From Burkholderiales bacterium (GTDB lineage: Bacteria; Pseudomonadota; Gammaproteobacteria; Burkholderiales; Burkholderiaceae_C): a DNA stretch of 64,000 nt. Of this stretch, positions 39,974-49,232 are shown piece after piece; position 1 is the first letter of the stretch; each line of letters begins with the position of its first letter. A program made the position numbers and the translations under genes. The stretch spans positions 1 to 64,000 of the forward strand of contig JAGWTH010000014.1 of the NCBI GenBank assembly GCA_028868995.1, in the 5' to 3' direction. Below the pieces are notes generated by a model. It did no database searches, was not told the origin of the DNA, and saw nothing but the letters and a program-made list of their open reading frames with translations.

Positions 39974-40681
39974 TTAGCGGGGGAGGGACGAACCGCCGCA
40001 GATCGCGATGTCCTGTCCCGTGATGGCTGCCGCGGCGGGCGACAGCAGGTAGGCTACCAGCGCGGCGATCTCCGCCGGCTGGATGAGGCGGCCGATCGGC
40101 GGCAGCCGCGGGGCGCTGCCAGCGCGCGCGGGGTCCTGCAGCATCGACGTCTGCGTCGCCGCGGGGGACACGACGTTCACTGTCACGCCCTGCGCCGCCC
40201 ACTCGGCCGCCCAGCTGCGGGCCAGCGCCACCAGGGCGGCCTTGGTCGCGGCGTACTGGCTGCGGCCAGGCATGCCTTGCGCGACGCGGCTGCCGATCAG
40301 GACCACGCGGCCGCTGCGGCGCTCGGCCATGCGCGGCACCATGAGGTCGGCCAGCACCATGGCCGCCTGCGTGTGCAGCCGCCACATCAGCTCGCCCGCG
40401 GCCACATCGAGGTCGCCGAGGGGCCCGACCCGCAGCACGCCGGCGGCATGCACCAGGGCCTGCGCGTCCTCCAGGCGAGCGGCGCTGCGCGCGATGGCTG
40501 CGGTGTCCGACAGGTCCAGCGGGACGGCCTCGAACGCCGGAGCGACGATCGTCGCCGGCGCGAGGTCCAGGCCGCGCACCCGCCAGCCCTGCGCGAGCAG
40601 GTGTTCGGCGATGGCGCGGCCGATGCCGCTGCTGCTGCCCGTCACCACCGCCGTGCCGGGCGGCGCCGGCTCACTCGACAT
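39974..40681 (-). CDS. Short-chain dehydrogenase/reductase
   Basis: A 235-residue NAD(P)-dependent SDR. The cofactor motif is TGSSSGIG (about residues 15-22). The catalytic Tyr-x3-Lys is YAATK near residue 143, preceded by the active-site Ser (VLIGSRV). It starts 11 bases inside the end of the Bug gene and is followed 18 bases later by tarD, so it belongs to operon B. It may oxidise a hydroxy acid on the tartrate or sugar-acid path; that is inferred from its neighbours. Confidence 0.9.
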   Translation of the reverse strand: MSSEPAPPGTAVVTGSSSGIGRAIAEHLLAQGWRVRGLDLAPATIVAPAFEAVPLDLSDTAAIARSAARLEDAQALVHAAGVLRVGPLGDLDVAAGELMWRLHTQAAMVLADLMVPRMAERRSGRVVLIGSRVAQGMPGRSQYAATKAALVALARSWAAEWAAQGVTVNVVSPAATQTSMLQDPARAGSAPRLPPIGRLIQPAEIAALVAYLLSPAAAAITGQDIAICGGSSLPR

Positions 40682-41642
40682 GGATGTGGCCCTCGGTGAC
40701 GATCTTCTGCGAGCGCGCCATGTCGTCGTTCTGGAACTTCACGAAGTCCTCGACACTGCCCGGCGTGAGCAGCAGGCCCTGCGGAATGAACATGTCGCGC
40801 ATGTCCTTGGCGGCCAGCGCCTGGTTCACCTCCGCATTGAGCTTGTGGGTGATCGCGGCCGGCAGGTTCGCCGGGGCCCACAGGCCGTACCAGCTGTAGA
40901 ACTCGTAACCAGGCAGGGTCTCGCCCACCGTGGGCACGTCGGGCAGGCTGGGCGCGCGCGCGGCCGAGGTCACGGCCAGCACCTTCAGCATGCCGGCCTT
41001 GCGGTATTGCAGCGAGCCGAGGATGGGGTCGATGAAGCCGTCGATCTGGCCGCCGATCAGGTCCTGGAACGCGGGTGCCGTGCCCTTGTAGGGGACCACC
41101 GTGTACTCGATGTTCGAGGCCTTGCGCAGCAGCTCGGTCGAGAGGTGGCCGGCGGAGCCGATGGAGCCCACGGCGAAGGTCAGCTTGCCCGGGTGGGCCT
41201 TGGCGTAGGCGATCAGGGACGGGATGTCGTCGACCGGCAGGTTCTTGTTCACGGCCACCGACAGGGGCGCCTTCGCGACCAGGGCGATCGGCGTGAAGTC
41301 CCGGGTGACCGAGTAAGGCACCGACTTCATCGTCATCGGGGCGGTGGTGAAGGTGGACGCGTTGAACAGCAGCGTGTAGCCGTCGGCCGGCGCCTTGGCC
41401 ACCACGTCGGCGCCGATGATGCCGTTGCCGCCGGCCCGGTTCTCCACCACGATGGGCTGGTGCATCTGGACGCTGAGCTTCTGCGCCAGCGCCCGGCCCA
41501 AGGTGTCCAGCGTTCCGCCCGGGGGGAAGGGGATCACGATGCGCACCAGCCGGCTCGGGTAGGACTGCGCCAGGGCGCAGGTGGTGGCGACGGACAGGGC
41601 GGCCGCGGCGAGGGCGGCGCGCAGGAAGGTCTTGCGTTGCAT
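40671..41642 (-). CDS. Bug-family substrate-binding protein (operon B)
   Basis: A 323-residue secreted protein with a signal peptide ending near AQ at residue 26. Bug patterns: YPSRLVRIVIPFPPGGTLDTL near 28, VVENRAGGNGIIGADVVAKA near 65 and VVPYKGTAPAFQDLIGGQIDGF near 186. It overlaps the SDR gene by 11 bases and follows the DapA-like gene by 39. No TctAB genes are seen here. It probably binds the C4 dihydroxy acid or related substrate of operon B. Confidence 0.93.
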   Translation of the reverse strand: MQRKTFLRAALAAAALSVATTCALAQSYPSRLVRIVIPFPPGGTLDTLGRALAQKLSVQMHQPIVVENRAGGNGIIGADVVAKAPADGYTLLFNASTFTTAPMTMKSVPYSVTRDFTPIALVAKAPLSVAVNKNLPVDDIPSLIAYAKAHPGKLTFAVGSIGSAGHLSTELLRKASNIEYTVVPYKGTAPAFQDLIGGQIDGFIDPILGSLQYRKAGMLKVLAVTSAARAPSLPDVPTVGETLPGYEFYSWYGLWAPANLPAAITHKLNAEVNQALAAKDMRDMFIPQGLLLTPGSVEDFVKFQNDDMARSQKIVTEGHIHVE

Positions 41643-41681
41643 GGCGGTTGTCTCCTGCCTGGTGGGATGAAGTGATGGGGA

Positions 41682-42620
41682 TCAGCGGGCCAGGAGGCCC
41701 GCCTGCAGCGTGGCGGCTTTCAGCGCGTCCATCTCGGCGCGGTTGGGCGCCTCGGTGGGCGGGCGCACGGTGGGGTCGGCCAGGACGCCGGCCAGGTACA
41801 TGCCGGCCTTCATGCGCGCATGCGCCTCGCCGGTCGGTTCGCCGGCGCCGTAGACGGCGTCCTTCAGCGGGGTGATGACCGCCTGGATCGCCATGGCCTT
41901 CTTCAGGTCGCCGGCCTGCACGGCCCGCCACAGGTCGATGATCAGCTGCGGGATGAAGGTGGCGAAGCCGACCAGCGCGCCGTCGACGCCCTGGACCATG
42001 GACGCCAGGAGGTACTCGTCGTGGCAGGTCAGGATCGCCTTGGAGGCGTCGGCGGCGCGGATCGCCTGGATGTCGCGGGCGTACTTGTTCATGTCCCGCT
42101 GCCCCACCTTGAACGCCTGGACGTAGGGCAGGCGCGCCAGCTCGGCGAGCAGCTGGGAGGAATAGGCCGCGCGGGTCCAGGCCGGATACACGTGGCACAC
42201 CAGGTCCAGGTCGGGCGCCGCCTGGTGGATCGCCTCGAAGTACTGCAGCGCGTGGCCGGAGGTGAACCCGAAGCGCAGCCAGTGGTGCGGCGGCATCACG
42301 TCCAGGGCGACGGCGCCGGCTTCGCGGGCGGCCCGGGCGTGGGCGGCGGCCTCCGCGAGGCCCTCGCACACGATGGACGACACCACCGGCAGGCGGCCCT
42401 TCAGTTCGTCGGCCACGATCCGGGTGACCTCGGCCCGCTCGGCGGGCGTGAGGGAGAACACCTCGCCGGTGTGGCCGTTGGTCATCACGGCGACGACCCC
42501 GTCGTGGCCGGCCAGCCAGGACGCGAGCCTGCGCAGCGCGCTTTCGTCGATCCGGTGGTCGGGCGTGAAGGGGCAGGCGATGGCCGGGATGATGCCGCGG
42601 TAATTGGCGATGGAGGGCAT
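41682..42620 (-). CDS. Dihydrodipicolinate synthase (DapA) family lyase/dehydratase
   Basis: A 312-residue TIM-barrel enzyme. The Schiff-base lysine is Lys171 in QAFKVGQRD, and the catalytic Tyr145 lies in HVYPAW, where DapA has YNxP. The early TNGHTGEVFSLTPAERAEVT segment is typical of the family's dehydratase and aldolase branches. It is not DapA itself, since the neighbourhood is catabolic. A sugar-acid dehydratase or aldolase is likely. First gene of operon B, divergent from the LysR gene. Confidence 0.85.
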   Translation of the reverse strand: MPSIANYRGIIPAIACPFTPDHRIDESALRRLASWLAGHDGVVAVMTNGHTGEVFSLTPAERAEVTRIVADELKGRLPVVSSIVCEGLAEAAAHARAAREAGAVALDVMPPHHWLRFGFTSGHALQYFEAIHQAAPDLDLVCHVYPAWTRAAYSSQLLAELARLPYVQAFKVGQRDMNKYARDIQAIRAADASKAILTCHDEYLLASMVQGVDGALVGFATFIPQLIIDLWRAVQAGDLKKAMAIQAVITPLKDAVYGAGEPTGEAHARMKAGMYLAGVLADPTVRPPTEAPNRAEMDALKAATLQAGLLAR

Positions 42621-42688
42621 GGACGTCTCCGTGGACTGGGGAAGCTGGAACGGGCCGGATCTTCCGCCCGCCCCCCGGATCGGGTCCA

Positions 42689-42711
42689 ATACTCGAATCG
42701 CATACAAGTAT
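42689..42711. promoter_or_regulatory. Candidate LysR binding site
   Basis: ATACT (42689-42693) and AGTAT (42707-42711) form an inverted repeat with a 13-base spacer in the divergent spacer between operon B and its LysR gene. This matches the T-N11-A type of LysR box in layout. It is short and would need footprinting to confirm. Confidence 0.4.
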
Positions 42712-42755
42712 CTTTCGCGCGCAGCTGCATGGGCCCTGGCAACCGACCGCTCGAC

Positions 42756-43664
42756 ATGGAATGGCTGGAGGATTTCCTGGCCCTCGCCGACACCGGCAAT
42801 TTCTCGCGCGCCGCCGAAGCCCGGGCGATCGCCCAGCCCGCCTTCAGCCGCCACATCCGCTCGCTGGAGGAGTGGGTGGGGGTGGACCTGGTGGACCGCA
42901 GCGCGCACCCGGTGGAACTGACGGCCGCGGGCAAGCGCTTCCATCCGCTGCTCAAGGAGGTGCTGTCCGCCCTCGAAGCGGCGCGCATCAAGGCGCACGC
43001 CGCCCACGACGAGGCCGCCGCCAGCCTGCGCTTCGCCGCGACGCACGTGCTGTCCCTGCATTTCTTCCCCCGCTGGCTGGCGGGCTTGGAGGAGACACTG
43101 CGGATGGGCCCGGTGCAGACCGTGTCCGATTCCATGCAGGGCTGCGAGGAGCTGATGCTGCAGCGGCGCGTGCAGTTCGTGCTGTGCTACGGCGCGGACG
43201 GCTCCACCGGGCGGCTCGACGAAGGCGGCTACCCGGTGGCGCGGCTCGGTGGGGACGTGCTGGTGCCCGTCACGGCGCCTGACGGCGCCGGCCGCCCTCT
43301 CCACCGGGTCGGCGACGGCACCATGCTGCCCGTCCTGGCCTACGGCGAGGGTTCGGCGCTGGGGCGCATCCTGCGCCACCGCCTGCGCGCCGTGTTCGCG
43401 CCCGGCCCGGGCGACCAGCCGATGCACCCGGTCTCCATCGTCTTCACGGCCGTGAACGGCGCGCTGCTGCGGACGATGGCGCTGCAGGGCCGCGGCGTGG
43501 CCTGGCTGCCGCAGACGCTGGTGGCGGAGGACTTGCGCGCCGGCAGGCTGGTGGATGCGGGCAATGGCGACCACCAGGTGCCCGTCGACATCCGGCTCTA
43601 TCGCCAGCGCGCGGAGATGGCCCAGGTGGCCGAGTCGCTCTGGAAGCTCGTCTCGACGGGCTAG
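42756..43664 (+). CDS. LysR family transcriptional regulator (operon B)
   Basis: A 302-residue regulator. HTH: LEDFLALADTGNFSRAAEARAIAQPAFSRHI (two parts, about residues 4-34). The effector-binding domain begins near residue 90. The ATG at 42756 is chosen because the HTH begins four residues later; an in-frame ATG at 42729 is possible. It is divergent from the DapA-like gene, the typical position of a LysR activator of the operon. The inducer is probably tartrate or a related acid, which is inference. Confidence 0.9.
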   Translation: MEWLEDFLALADTGNFSRAAEARAIAQPAFSRHIRSLEEWVGVDLVDRSAHPVELTAAGKRFHPLLKEVLSALEAARIKAHAAHDEAAASLRFAATHVLSLHFFPRWLAGLEETLRMGPVQTVSDSMQGCEELMLQRRVQFVLCYGADGSTGRLDEGGYPVARLGGDVLVPVTAPDGAGRPLHRVGDGTMLPVLAYGEGSALGRILRHRLRAVFAPGPGDQPMHPVSIVFTAVNGALLRTMALQGRGVAWLPQTLVAEDLRAGRLVDAGNGDHQVPVDIRLYRQRAEMAQVAESLWKLVSTG

Positions 43665-43782
43665 GCACCTTGCGGTCGGCGGCCGGCCGCTGCGGCCAGG
43701 CGTGCAACTTGTTGCAGCCGCGTTCACTCGCGGTTCAGCGTGTCCCCTGCACGATTCCTCTGCAACCACTCGCAGGACGACC

Positions 43783-44256
43783 ATGCAGCCTCGACACCTT
43801 CCCGATCGCCGGCCCGCCACCGCCCGAAGCGGACTGAAAAGGGGCGCGCTGGCATTCGCCCTCGCGGCCTCCACGCTCCTGCTCGCCGCGTGCGGCGGCG
43901 GCACGGACAACGTGACCCTCGGGATCAACGCCGTGGTCGGCGGACAGCCGCTCACCGCCACCTACGTGCCGGGCACCCTGGGCACGATCGACCTGGTCGC
44001 GGGGCAGTCCATCGAGCTGGACGCGACCGAACCCGTCGACTGGGCCTTCAGCGTGGACGGCAGTCCCCTGTTCGGCAACGGCACGACCGTCTACTACGGC
44101 GGGCTGGCGATCACCGAGACGGCCGTGAGTCCGTCCCGCGTGGTGATCGACACGGCCGTGACCGGCCCCTACGTGTCCCCGGTGGTCATCGGCCTGAGCG
44201 CCACTTCGACCATCGACGCGGCGCTGGTGGCCAACATCGACCTCGTCGTGCATTGA
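43783..44256 (+). CDS. Small lipoprotein of unknown function
   Basis: A 157-residue protein. The signal peptide ends in a lipobox LAAC (near residues 34-37) followed by GGG. The mature domain is strand-rich (NVTLGINAVVGGQPLTATYVPG, VVIDTAVTGPYVSPVVIGLSA) and probably beta-sandwich-like. Membrane anchoring in the envelope is expected. No close family was recognised. It stands in front of a second lipoprotein gene, but that gene has a separate start 118 bases downstream. Confidence 0.75.
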   Translation: MQPRHLPDRRPATARSGLKRGALAFALAASTLLLAACGGGTDNVTLGINAVVGGQPLTATYVPGTLGTIDLVAGQSIELDATEPVDWAFSVDGSPLFGNGTTVYYGGLAITETAVSPSRVVIDTAVTGPYVSPVVIGLSATSTIDAALVANIDLVVH

Positions 44257-44374
44257 GCCCCCGCGCGGCCGGCCGACCCCGCAGCAACTACCAGCCTGCG
44301 TGCCCGCCTAACTACCTGGCCGCGAGGGCCCGGCCGCCCGCCACAATGGCTGCTGGCTCCAGCCCCGTGTCCCC

Positions 44375-45325
44375 TTGGCCGCCACCGCTGAATCCCCGCT
44401 TTCCGCGCGCAAGGTCCTCTCCGAGCGCGTACGCCTGTTCGTGCTGCTCCTGCTCGCCGCCATCCTGGTCGCCTGCGGCGGCAGCAGCAGCGCGGTGAGC
44501 ACCACCCCCCCGGTGGCTCCCAGCTCCGCCGGCTGGCCGCTGCTGGCCGTGACCACCGACGACCCCAACACCGGCACCGCCGCGCAGGTGGACGCACTGG
44601 CCTCGCTGCCGCGGCGCATCGCGGTGCGGGTCGTGCTCGACCTGGGCACCCTGCCGGCCGACTATGTCGATTCCGTCGGCAAGCTCGCCGCGGTCGCCGA
44701 CGTCATGGCCCAGCCCCTGGATTCCTCGGTGATGGACCAGCTCACCGCGGCGCAGGCCGGCGACCGCGCCCGGCAGTACCTGGCGGCCCTGCAGGGCAGC
44801 GCGCCGATCTGGGAAGTGGGCAACGAGGTCAACGGCAACTGGGTGGGGCCGGATCCCGTCGGCAAGATCCGCGCGATGTACGACGCCGCCAAGGCCTACG
44901 GCAAGAAGACCGCCGTGACCTTCTACTACGAGAACCCGCCGACCCCCGGGTACGACATGCTGCCGTGGATCGACGCCAACATCCCGGCCGGGGACCCGCT
45001 GCGCACGGGCCTGGACTACGTCCTGGTGAGCTACTACGAGGACGAGAACGGCGGCCACCGGCTCACGCAGGCCGAGATCGACGGCATCTTCTCCGGCCTC
45101 GCCCAGCGCTTTCCCAACGCCAAGGTCGGCTTCGGCGAGTTCGGCTGGGGCAAGACGATCCCCTCGGACCCGGCCGTCCGCGCCGAACTCATCTCCCGTT
45201 TCTTCTCTTACACCACGCCGTTGCCGGCTTACGTCGGTGGCGGCTTCTACTGTCATTTCCGCCAGACGATGACGCCCAGGACGCAGCCCGATTACGAGCT
45301 GCTGCGGCAGGCCGCGGCGCGGTAG
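44375..45325 (+). CDS. Glycoside hydrolase-like lipoprotein
   Basis: A 316-residue lipoprotein. The lipobox is LVAC near residue 34. The mature part looks like a TIM-barrel glycosidase: PIWEVGNEVNGNW near residue 144 carries an Asn-Glu pair like the acid/base site, and KVGFGEFGWGKT near 250 carries a Glu like the nucleophile. The start is TTG 44375; no ATG or GTG lies near the signal peptide. Substrate unknown. It could act on cell-surface or matrix polysaccharide. Confidence 0.7.
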   Translation: MAATAESPLSARKVLSERVRLFVLLLLAAILVACGGSSSAVSTTPPVAPSSAGWPLLAVTTDDPNTGTAAQVDALASLPRRIAVRVVLDLGTLPADYVDSVGKLAAVADVMAQPLDSSVMDQLTAAQAGDRARQYLAALQGSAPIWEVGNEVNGNWVGPDPVGKIRAMYDAAKAYGKKTAVTFYYENPPTPGYDMLPWIDANIPAGDPLRTGLDYVLVSYYEDENGGHRLTQAEIDGIFSGLAQRFPNAKVGFGEFGWGKTIPSDPAVRAELISRFFSYTTPLPAYVGGGFYCHFRQTMTPRTQPDYELLRQAAAR

Positions 45326-45335
45326 CTGCCGCCGC

Positions 45336-45860
45336 TCAATGCGACGGGTACACCACGTCGGCGCGGCGGTTCTGCGCCCAGGCGGCCTCGTCGTGGCCCG
45401 GGGCGACCGGCTTCTCCTTGCCCCAGCTGACGGTCTCCATCTGGGAGTCCTTCACGCCGTAGATGCGCAGCGCCCGGGCCAGGGCGTCCGCGCGCCGCTG
45501 GCCGAGGGCCAGGTTGTACTCGGCGCCGCCGCGCTCGTCGGTGTTGCCCTCGATGCGCACCGAGACGCCGGGGTGCGCGGCCAGGTAGCGGCCCTGCAGT
45601 TCCACCGTGCCCTGGTCCTGCTTGCGGATCGCGCTGTCGTCGTAGCCGAAATAGACGCTGCGCTTGCGCGCGATGTCGCTCGACGGGTCCAGGTAGGCCG
45701 GCACCACCGGCTTCGGCGCGGCCTGCGGCGGCGCCGCCACGGCCACGGGCGCGGCGGGCTGCGCCGCGGGTGCGGTCGCGACGGGAGCGACCTTCGGCGC
45801 GGTGGAACAGGCGGCAAGCAGCGCCGCGGCAGCGGCGACGGCGAAGAGGGAAGAACGCAC
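45336..45860 (-). CDS. Peptidoglycan-associated OmpA-family lipoprotein (Pal-like)
   Basis: A 174-residue outer-membrane lipoprotein. The signal peptide ends at LAAC (near residue 18). A Pro/Ala linker (about 25-55) leads to the OmpA C-terminal domain with the peptidoglycan-binding pattern RIEGNTDERGGAEYNLALGQRRA near residue 103. GTG 45860 is chosen because AGGAG lies six bases upstream and the signal peptide starts there. No Tol genes are adjacent, so it is a stand-alone Pal relative. Confidence 0.9.
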   Translation of the reverse strand: MRSSLFAVAAAAALLAACSTAPKVAPVATAPAAQPAAPVAVAAPPQAAPKPVVPAYLDPSSDIARKRSVYFGYDDSAIRKQDQGTVELQGRYLAAHPGVSVRIEGNTDERGGAEYNLALGQRRADALARALRIYGVKDSQMETVSWGKEKPVAPGHDEAAWAQNRRADVVYPSH

Positions 45861-46026
45861 GAACAACTCCTGTGGAATGAAAGGAAACACGGTACCGACT
45901 GCATTGGACACAATGGATCTGAACGGAAGCTGAGTGGAGGCCGGCAGCCGCCGGCGCCCCGGTCAGTCGCCGCTCAGGGTCGGCGCGGAACAATCCGGCC
46001 CTCATCGATCCGTCCCGGCCCCGTCT

Positions 46027-46887
46027 GTGGCTCATCAGCCCGCTCCTTCACCCTCCCGCACGCCCACAGACGTTCCCGACCCGTGGCCCCGCCACCTCGT
46101 GCTGCTGCACGGGCTGGCCGGCACGCCCAAGGAGTTCGGGCTGCTCGCGCACCCGCTGCGCCGGCGGGGCATCACCCTGCACGCGCCGGAGATCCGCGGC
46201 TACAGCCATGCGACGCTGCCGCGGCGCTCCCGCTGGCAGGACTGGGTGGACGCCGCCGGCGAGGCGGTCGACACCGTCGCCGCGCGGCATGGGCCGCTCG
46301 TGCTCGGCGGCCTGTGCACGGGCGCGATGCTGGCGCTGGGCCTGGGCGCGCGCGGCGCGACCCCGTCCGTGCGGGGGCTGGCGCTGCTGTCGCCCCTGGT
46401 CGCCTACGACGGCTGGGCGCTGCCCTGGTGGTACCGGTTCCGCTCCCTGGCCTACCTGCTGGGCCTGGAGGAGCGCTTCTCCATGCGCGAACGCCCGCCC
46501 TACGGCCTGAAGAACGAGCGGCTGCGGCAATGGGTGCGGCAGCAGATGGCCGGCGCCGACGCCACCCTGGTGGGGCCGCCGCGCGTGTCCCTGCAGGTCG
46601 TGCGCGAGAGCGAGCGCATCTCGCGCAACGCGCGCGCCTGGCTGGCGCGGCTGAGCCTGCCCACGATGGTGCTGCACGCCCGGGACGACGAGATCTGCAG
46701 CCTCGCGAGCGTGGAGGCGGCGCTGTCGGACGCCCCCGGCGAGCTGCTGCAGATGGCGGTGCTGGAGAACAGCTACCACATGATCACCGCCGACAACGAC
46801 CGCCAGCAGGTGGCCGACCGGCTCGCGGCCCACGCCACGGCCTGCCTCGTGGCGAACCTGCACCCCCTCGCCGCTGCGGCCGCCTGA
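46027..46887 (+). CDS. Alpha/beta hydrolase with cysteine nucleophile
   Basis: A 286-residue hydrolase. The oxyanion region is LLHGLAGTPKEFG near residue 27. The nucleophile elbow is GGLCTG, so Cys97 replaces the usual Ser. The acid is Asp220 or Asp221 in HARDDEIC and the base is His251 in NSYHMI. Cys-based triads are known from dienelactone hydrolase. The start is taken as GTG 46027. It is followed by an acyl carrier protein and a ketosynthase, so it may be a thioesterase or acyl transferase acting on an ACP-bound chain; that is inference. Confidence 0.8.
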   Translation: MAHQPAPSPSRTPTDVPDPWPRHLVLLHGLAGTPKEFGLLAHPLRRRGITLHAPEIRGYSHATLPRRSRWQDWVDAAGEAVDTVAARHGPLVLGGLCTGAMLALGLGARGATPSVRGLALLSPLVAYDGWALPWWYRFRSLAYLLGLEERFSMRERPPYGLKNERLRQWVRQQMAGADATLVGPPRVSLQVVRESERISRNARAWLARLSLPTMVLHARDDEICSLASVEAALSDAPGELLQMAVLENSYHMITADNDRQQVADRLAAHATACLVANLHPLAAAAA

Positions 46888-46928
46888 TCGGCGCCCGCCG
46901 CTCCCTCCTTCCAACGCGGTCCGCATCC

Positions 46929-47171
46929 ATGGATTCCATCGACAGCCTCAAGCAACTCATCCACCAGCAGTTCGGCGTGGAGCCGTCCGCGATCGACCCC
47001 GACGCACCCTTCGCCCAGTACGACCTCGACTCGCTGACGCTGGCCGAACTGATGTTCGCCATCGAGGACAGCTTCCACGTGGAGGTGCCCGACTCGGCGG
47101 TCTCCAGCGTGACGAACCTGCGCGAGCTGGCGGCACTGCTCGACGGGCTGCGCGCCACCGGGAACGCCTGA
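46929..47171 (+). CDS. Acyl carrier protein
   Basis: An 80-residue acyl carrier protein. The phosphopantetheine attachment motif is DSL with Ser35 (QYDLDSLTLAELMF). Helix patterns and the acidic recognition surface fit the family. It lies 41 bases after the hydrolase and 3 bases before the ketosynthase, so all three are likely one operon. The main fatty-acid ACP gene is normally in the fab cluster, which is not here, so this is a dedicated ACP. Confidence 0.92.
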   Translation: MDSIDSLKQLIHQQFGVEPSAIDPDAPFAQYDLDSLTLAELMFAIEDSFHVEVPDSAVSSVTNLRELAALLDGLRATGNA

Positions 47172-47174
47172 GCC

Positions 47175-48401
47175 GTGGGCGGCACGCAGCAGCGCATCGG
47201 CGTCGCCGGGATGGGGCTCGTGAGCCCCCTGGGCAACACGGTGGACGGCGCCTGGGACCGCCTGCTGCAGGGCGACAGCGCCGTGCAGCGCATGGGCTTC
47301 GAGGGACTGCCCGACATTGCGGCGGCGCGGTCCACTTTCGACGTCACGCCCTTCCTCGGCAAGCTGCAGCAGGTGGGCACCGAGCGGGTGAGCCAGATGG
47401 CGCTGGTGGCCGCGCGCCAGGCGATGGCCGATGCCGGCATGGAGGCCTGGGAGGATCCCGAGCGGGTCGGCCTGTACCTCGGCACGGGCATGGGCGGCGC
47501 CAGCACGATGGACCAGGGCTATGCCGCCCTGCATGCGGGCGCCCGGATCCCGCCGCTCACGGTGCCCGCCGGCATGGTCAACGGCGCGGCCGCGGTGATC
47601 GCCCTGCGCATGGGCATCCGCGGGCCGGTGCTCACCTACGCGGTCGCCTGCGCCTCCAGCGCGGTGGCCATCGCCGAGGCGGCGCACGCCCTGCGCCGCG
47701 GCGAGGTGGACGTCGCCCTGGCGGGGGGGGTGGAGGCGCTGCTGGTGCGCGGCACCGTGGCGGCCTGGCAGGCGCTGCGCACGCTCGCCCCGCCGGACGA
47801 GGAGGACGTCGGGCGCAGCTGCCGGCCGTTCGCGCGCGGCCGCAGCGGCCTGGTCCTGGGGGAGGGCGCCGCCTTCCTGGTGCTGCGCCGGGCGGAGGAT
47901 GCGCAGCGCGCGCCGGTTGCGCCGCGGGCCTGGCTCCTGGGCAGCGCCGTGCGCTGCGATGCGGCCCACCTGACCAACCCCGACGCCCATGGCCAGGCGG
48001 CGACCCTGCGCGCGGCCCTCGCGGCCGCCAGGCTGGCGCCGACCGACATCGGCTACTGCAACGCGCACGGCACCGCCACCGTGGCCGGCGACCCCGTGGA
48101 ATGCGAGGCGCTGCGCCAGGTCTGGGGCGACGCGGCGCCGGCGCTGGGCCTGAGCTCCACCAAGGCGGCCCACGGGCACCTGCTCGGCGCCGCCGGCGCG
48201 CTGGAGGCGCTGTGGACCGTGCAGGCCCTGCGCACCGGCCAGATGCCGCCGACGCAGGGCGTGGCCGACGTCGACCCGGCCTGCGAGGGCTTCGCGCACG
48301 TCCTGGGACAGGGGGCGCGCCGCCCCGACCTGCGCCACGCGATCAGCAACTCCTTCGCCTTCGGGGGAACCAACGCGACGCTGGTCTTCGGCAAGGCCTG
48401 A
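47175..48401 (+). CDS. Beta-ketoacyl-ACP synthase (FabF-like)
   Basis: A 408-residue condensing enzyme. The Cys-His-His active site is complete: Cys159 (VACASSAVA), His298 (CNAHGTATV) and His333 (TKAAHGHLLGAAG). FabF-type landmarks GTGMGG and NSFAFGGTNAT are present. GTG 47175 starts three bases after the ACP stop. Together with the ACP and Cys-hydrolase it forms a minimal chain-elongation set with no ketoreductase or dehydratase nearby. The product is unknown. Confidence 0.9.
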   Translation: MGGTQQRIGVAGMGLVSPLGNTVDGAWDRLLQGDSAVQRMGFEGLPDIAAARSTFDVTPFLGKLQQVGTERVSQMALVAARQAMADAGMEAWEDPERVGLYLGTGMGGASTMDQGYAALHAGARIPPLTVPAGMVNGAAAVIALRMGIRGPVLTYAVACASSAVAIAEAAHALRRGEVDVALAGGVEALLVRGTVAAWQALRTLAPPDEEDVGRSCRPFARGRSGLVLGEGAAFLVLRRAEDAQRAPVAPRAWLLGSAVRCDAAHLTNPDAHGQAATLRAALAAARLAPTDIGYCNAHGTATVAGDPVECEALRQVWGDAAPALGLSSTKAAHGHLLGAAGALEALWTVQALRTGQMPPTQGVADVDPACEGFAHVLGQGARRPDLRHAISNSFAFGGTNATLVFGKA

Positions 48402-48448
48402 GCGCGGCGGATAATCCGGCCCCTGCCTTCGCCTGCCGCCCCCGCCCC

Positions 48449-49213
<765 letters not shown>

Positions 49214-49232
49214 GCGCCCGGGCCCCGCGGCC

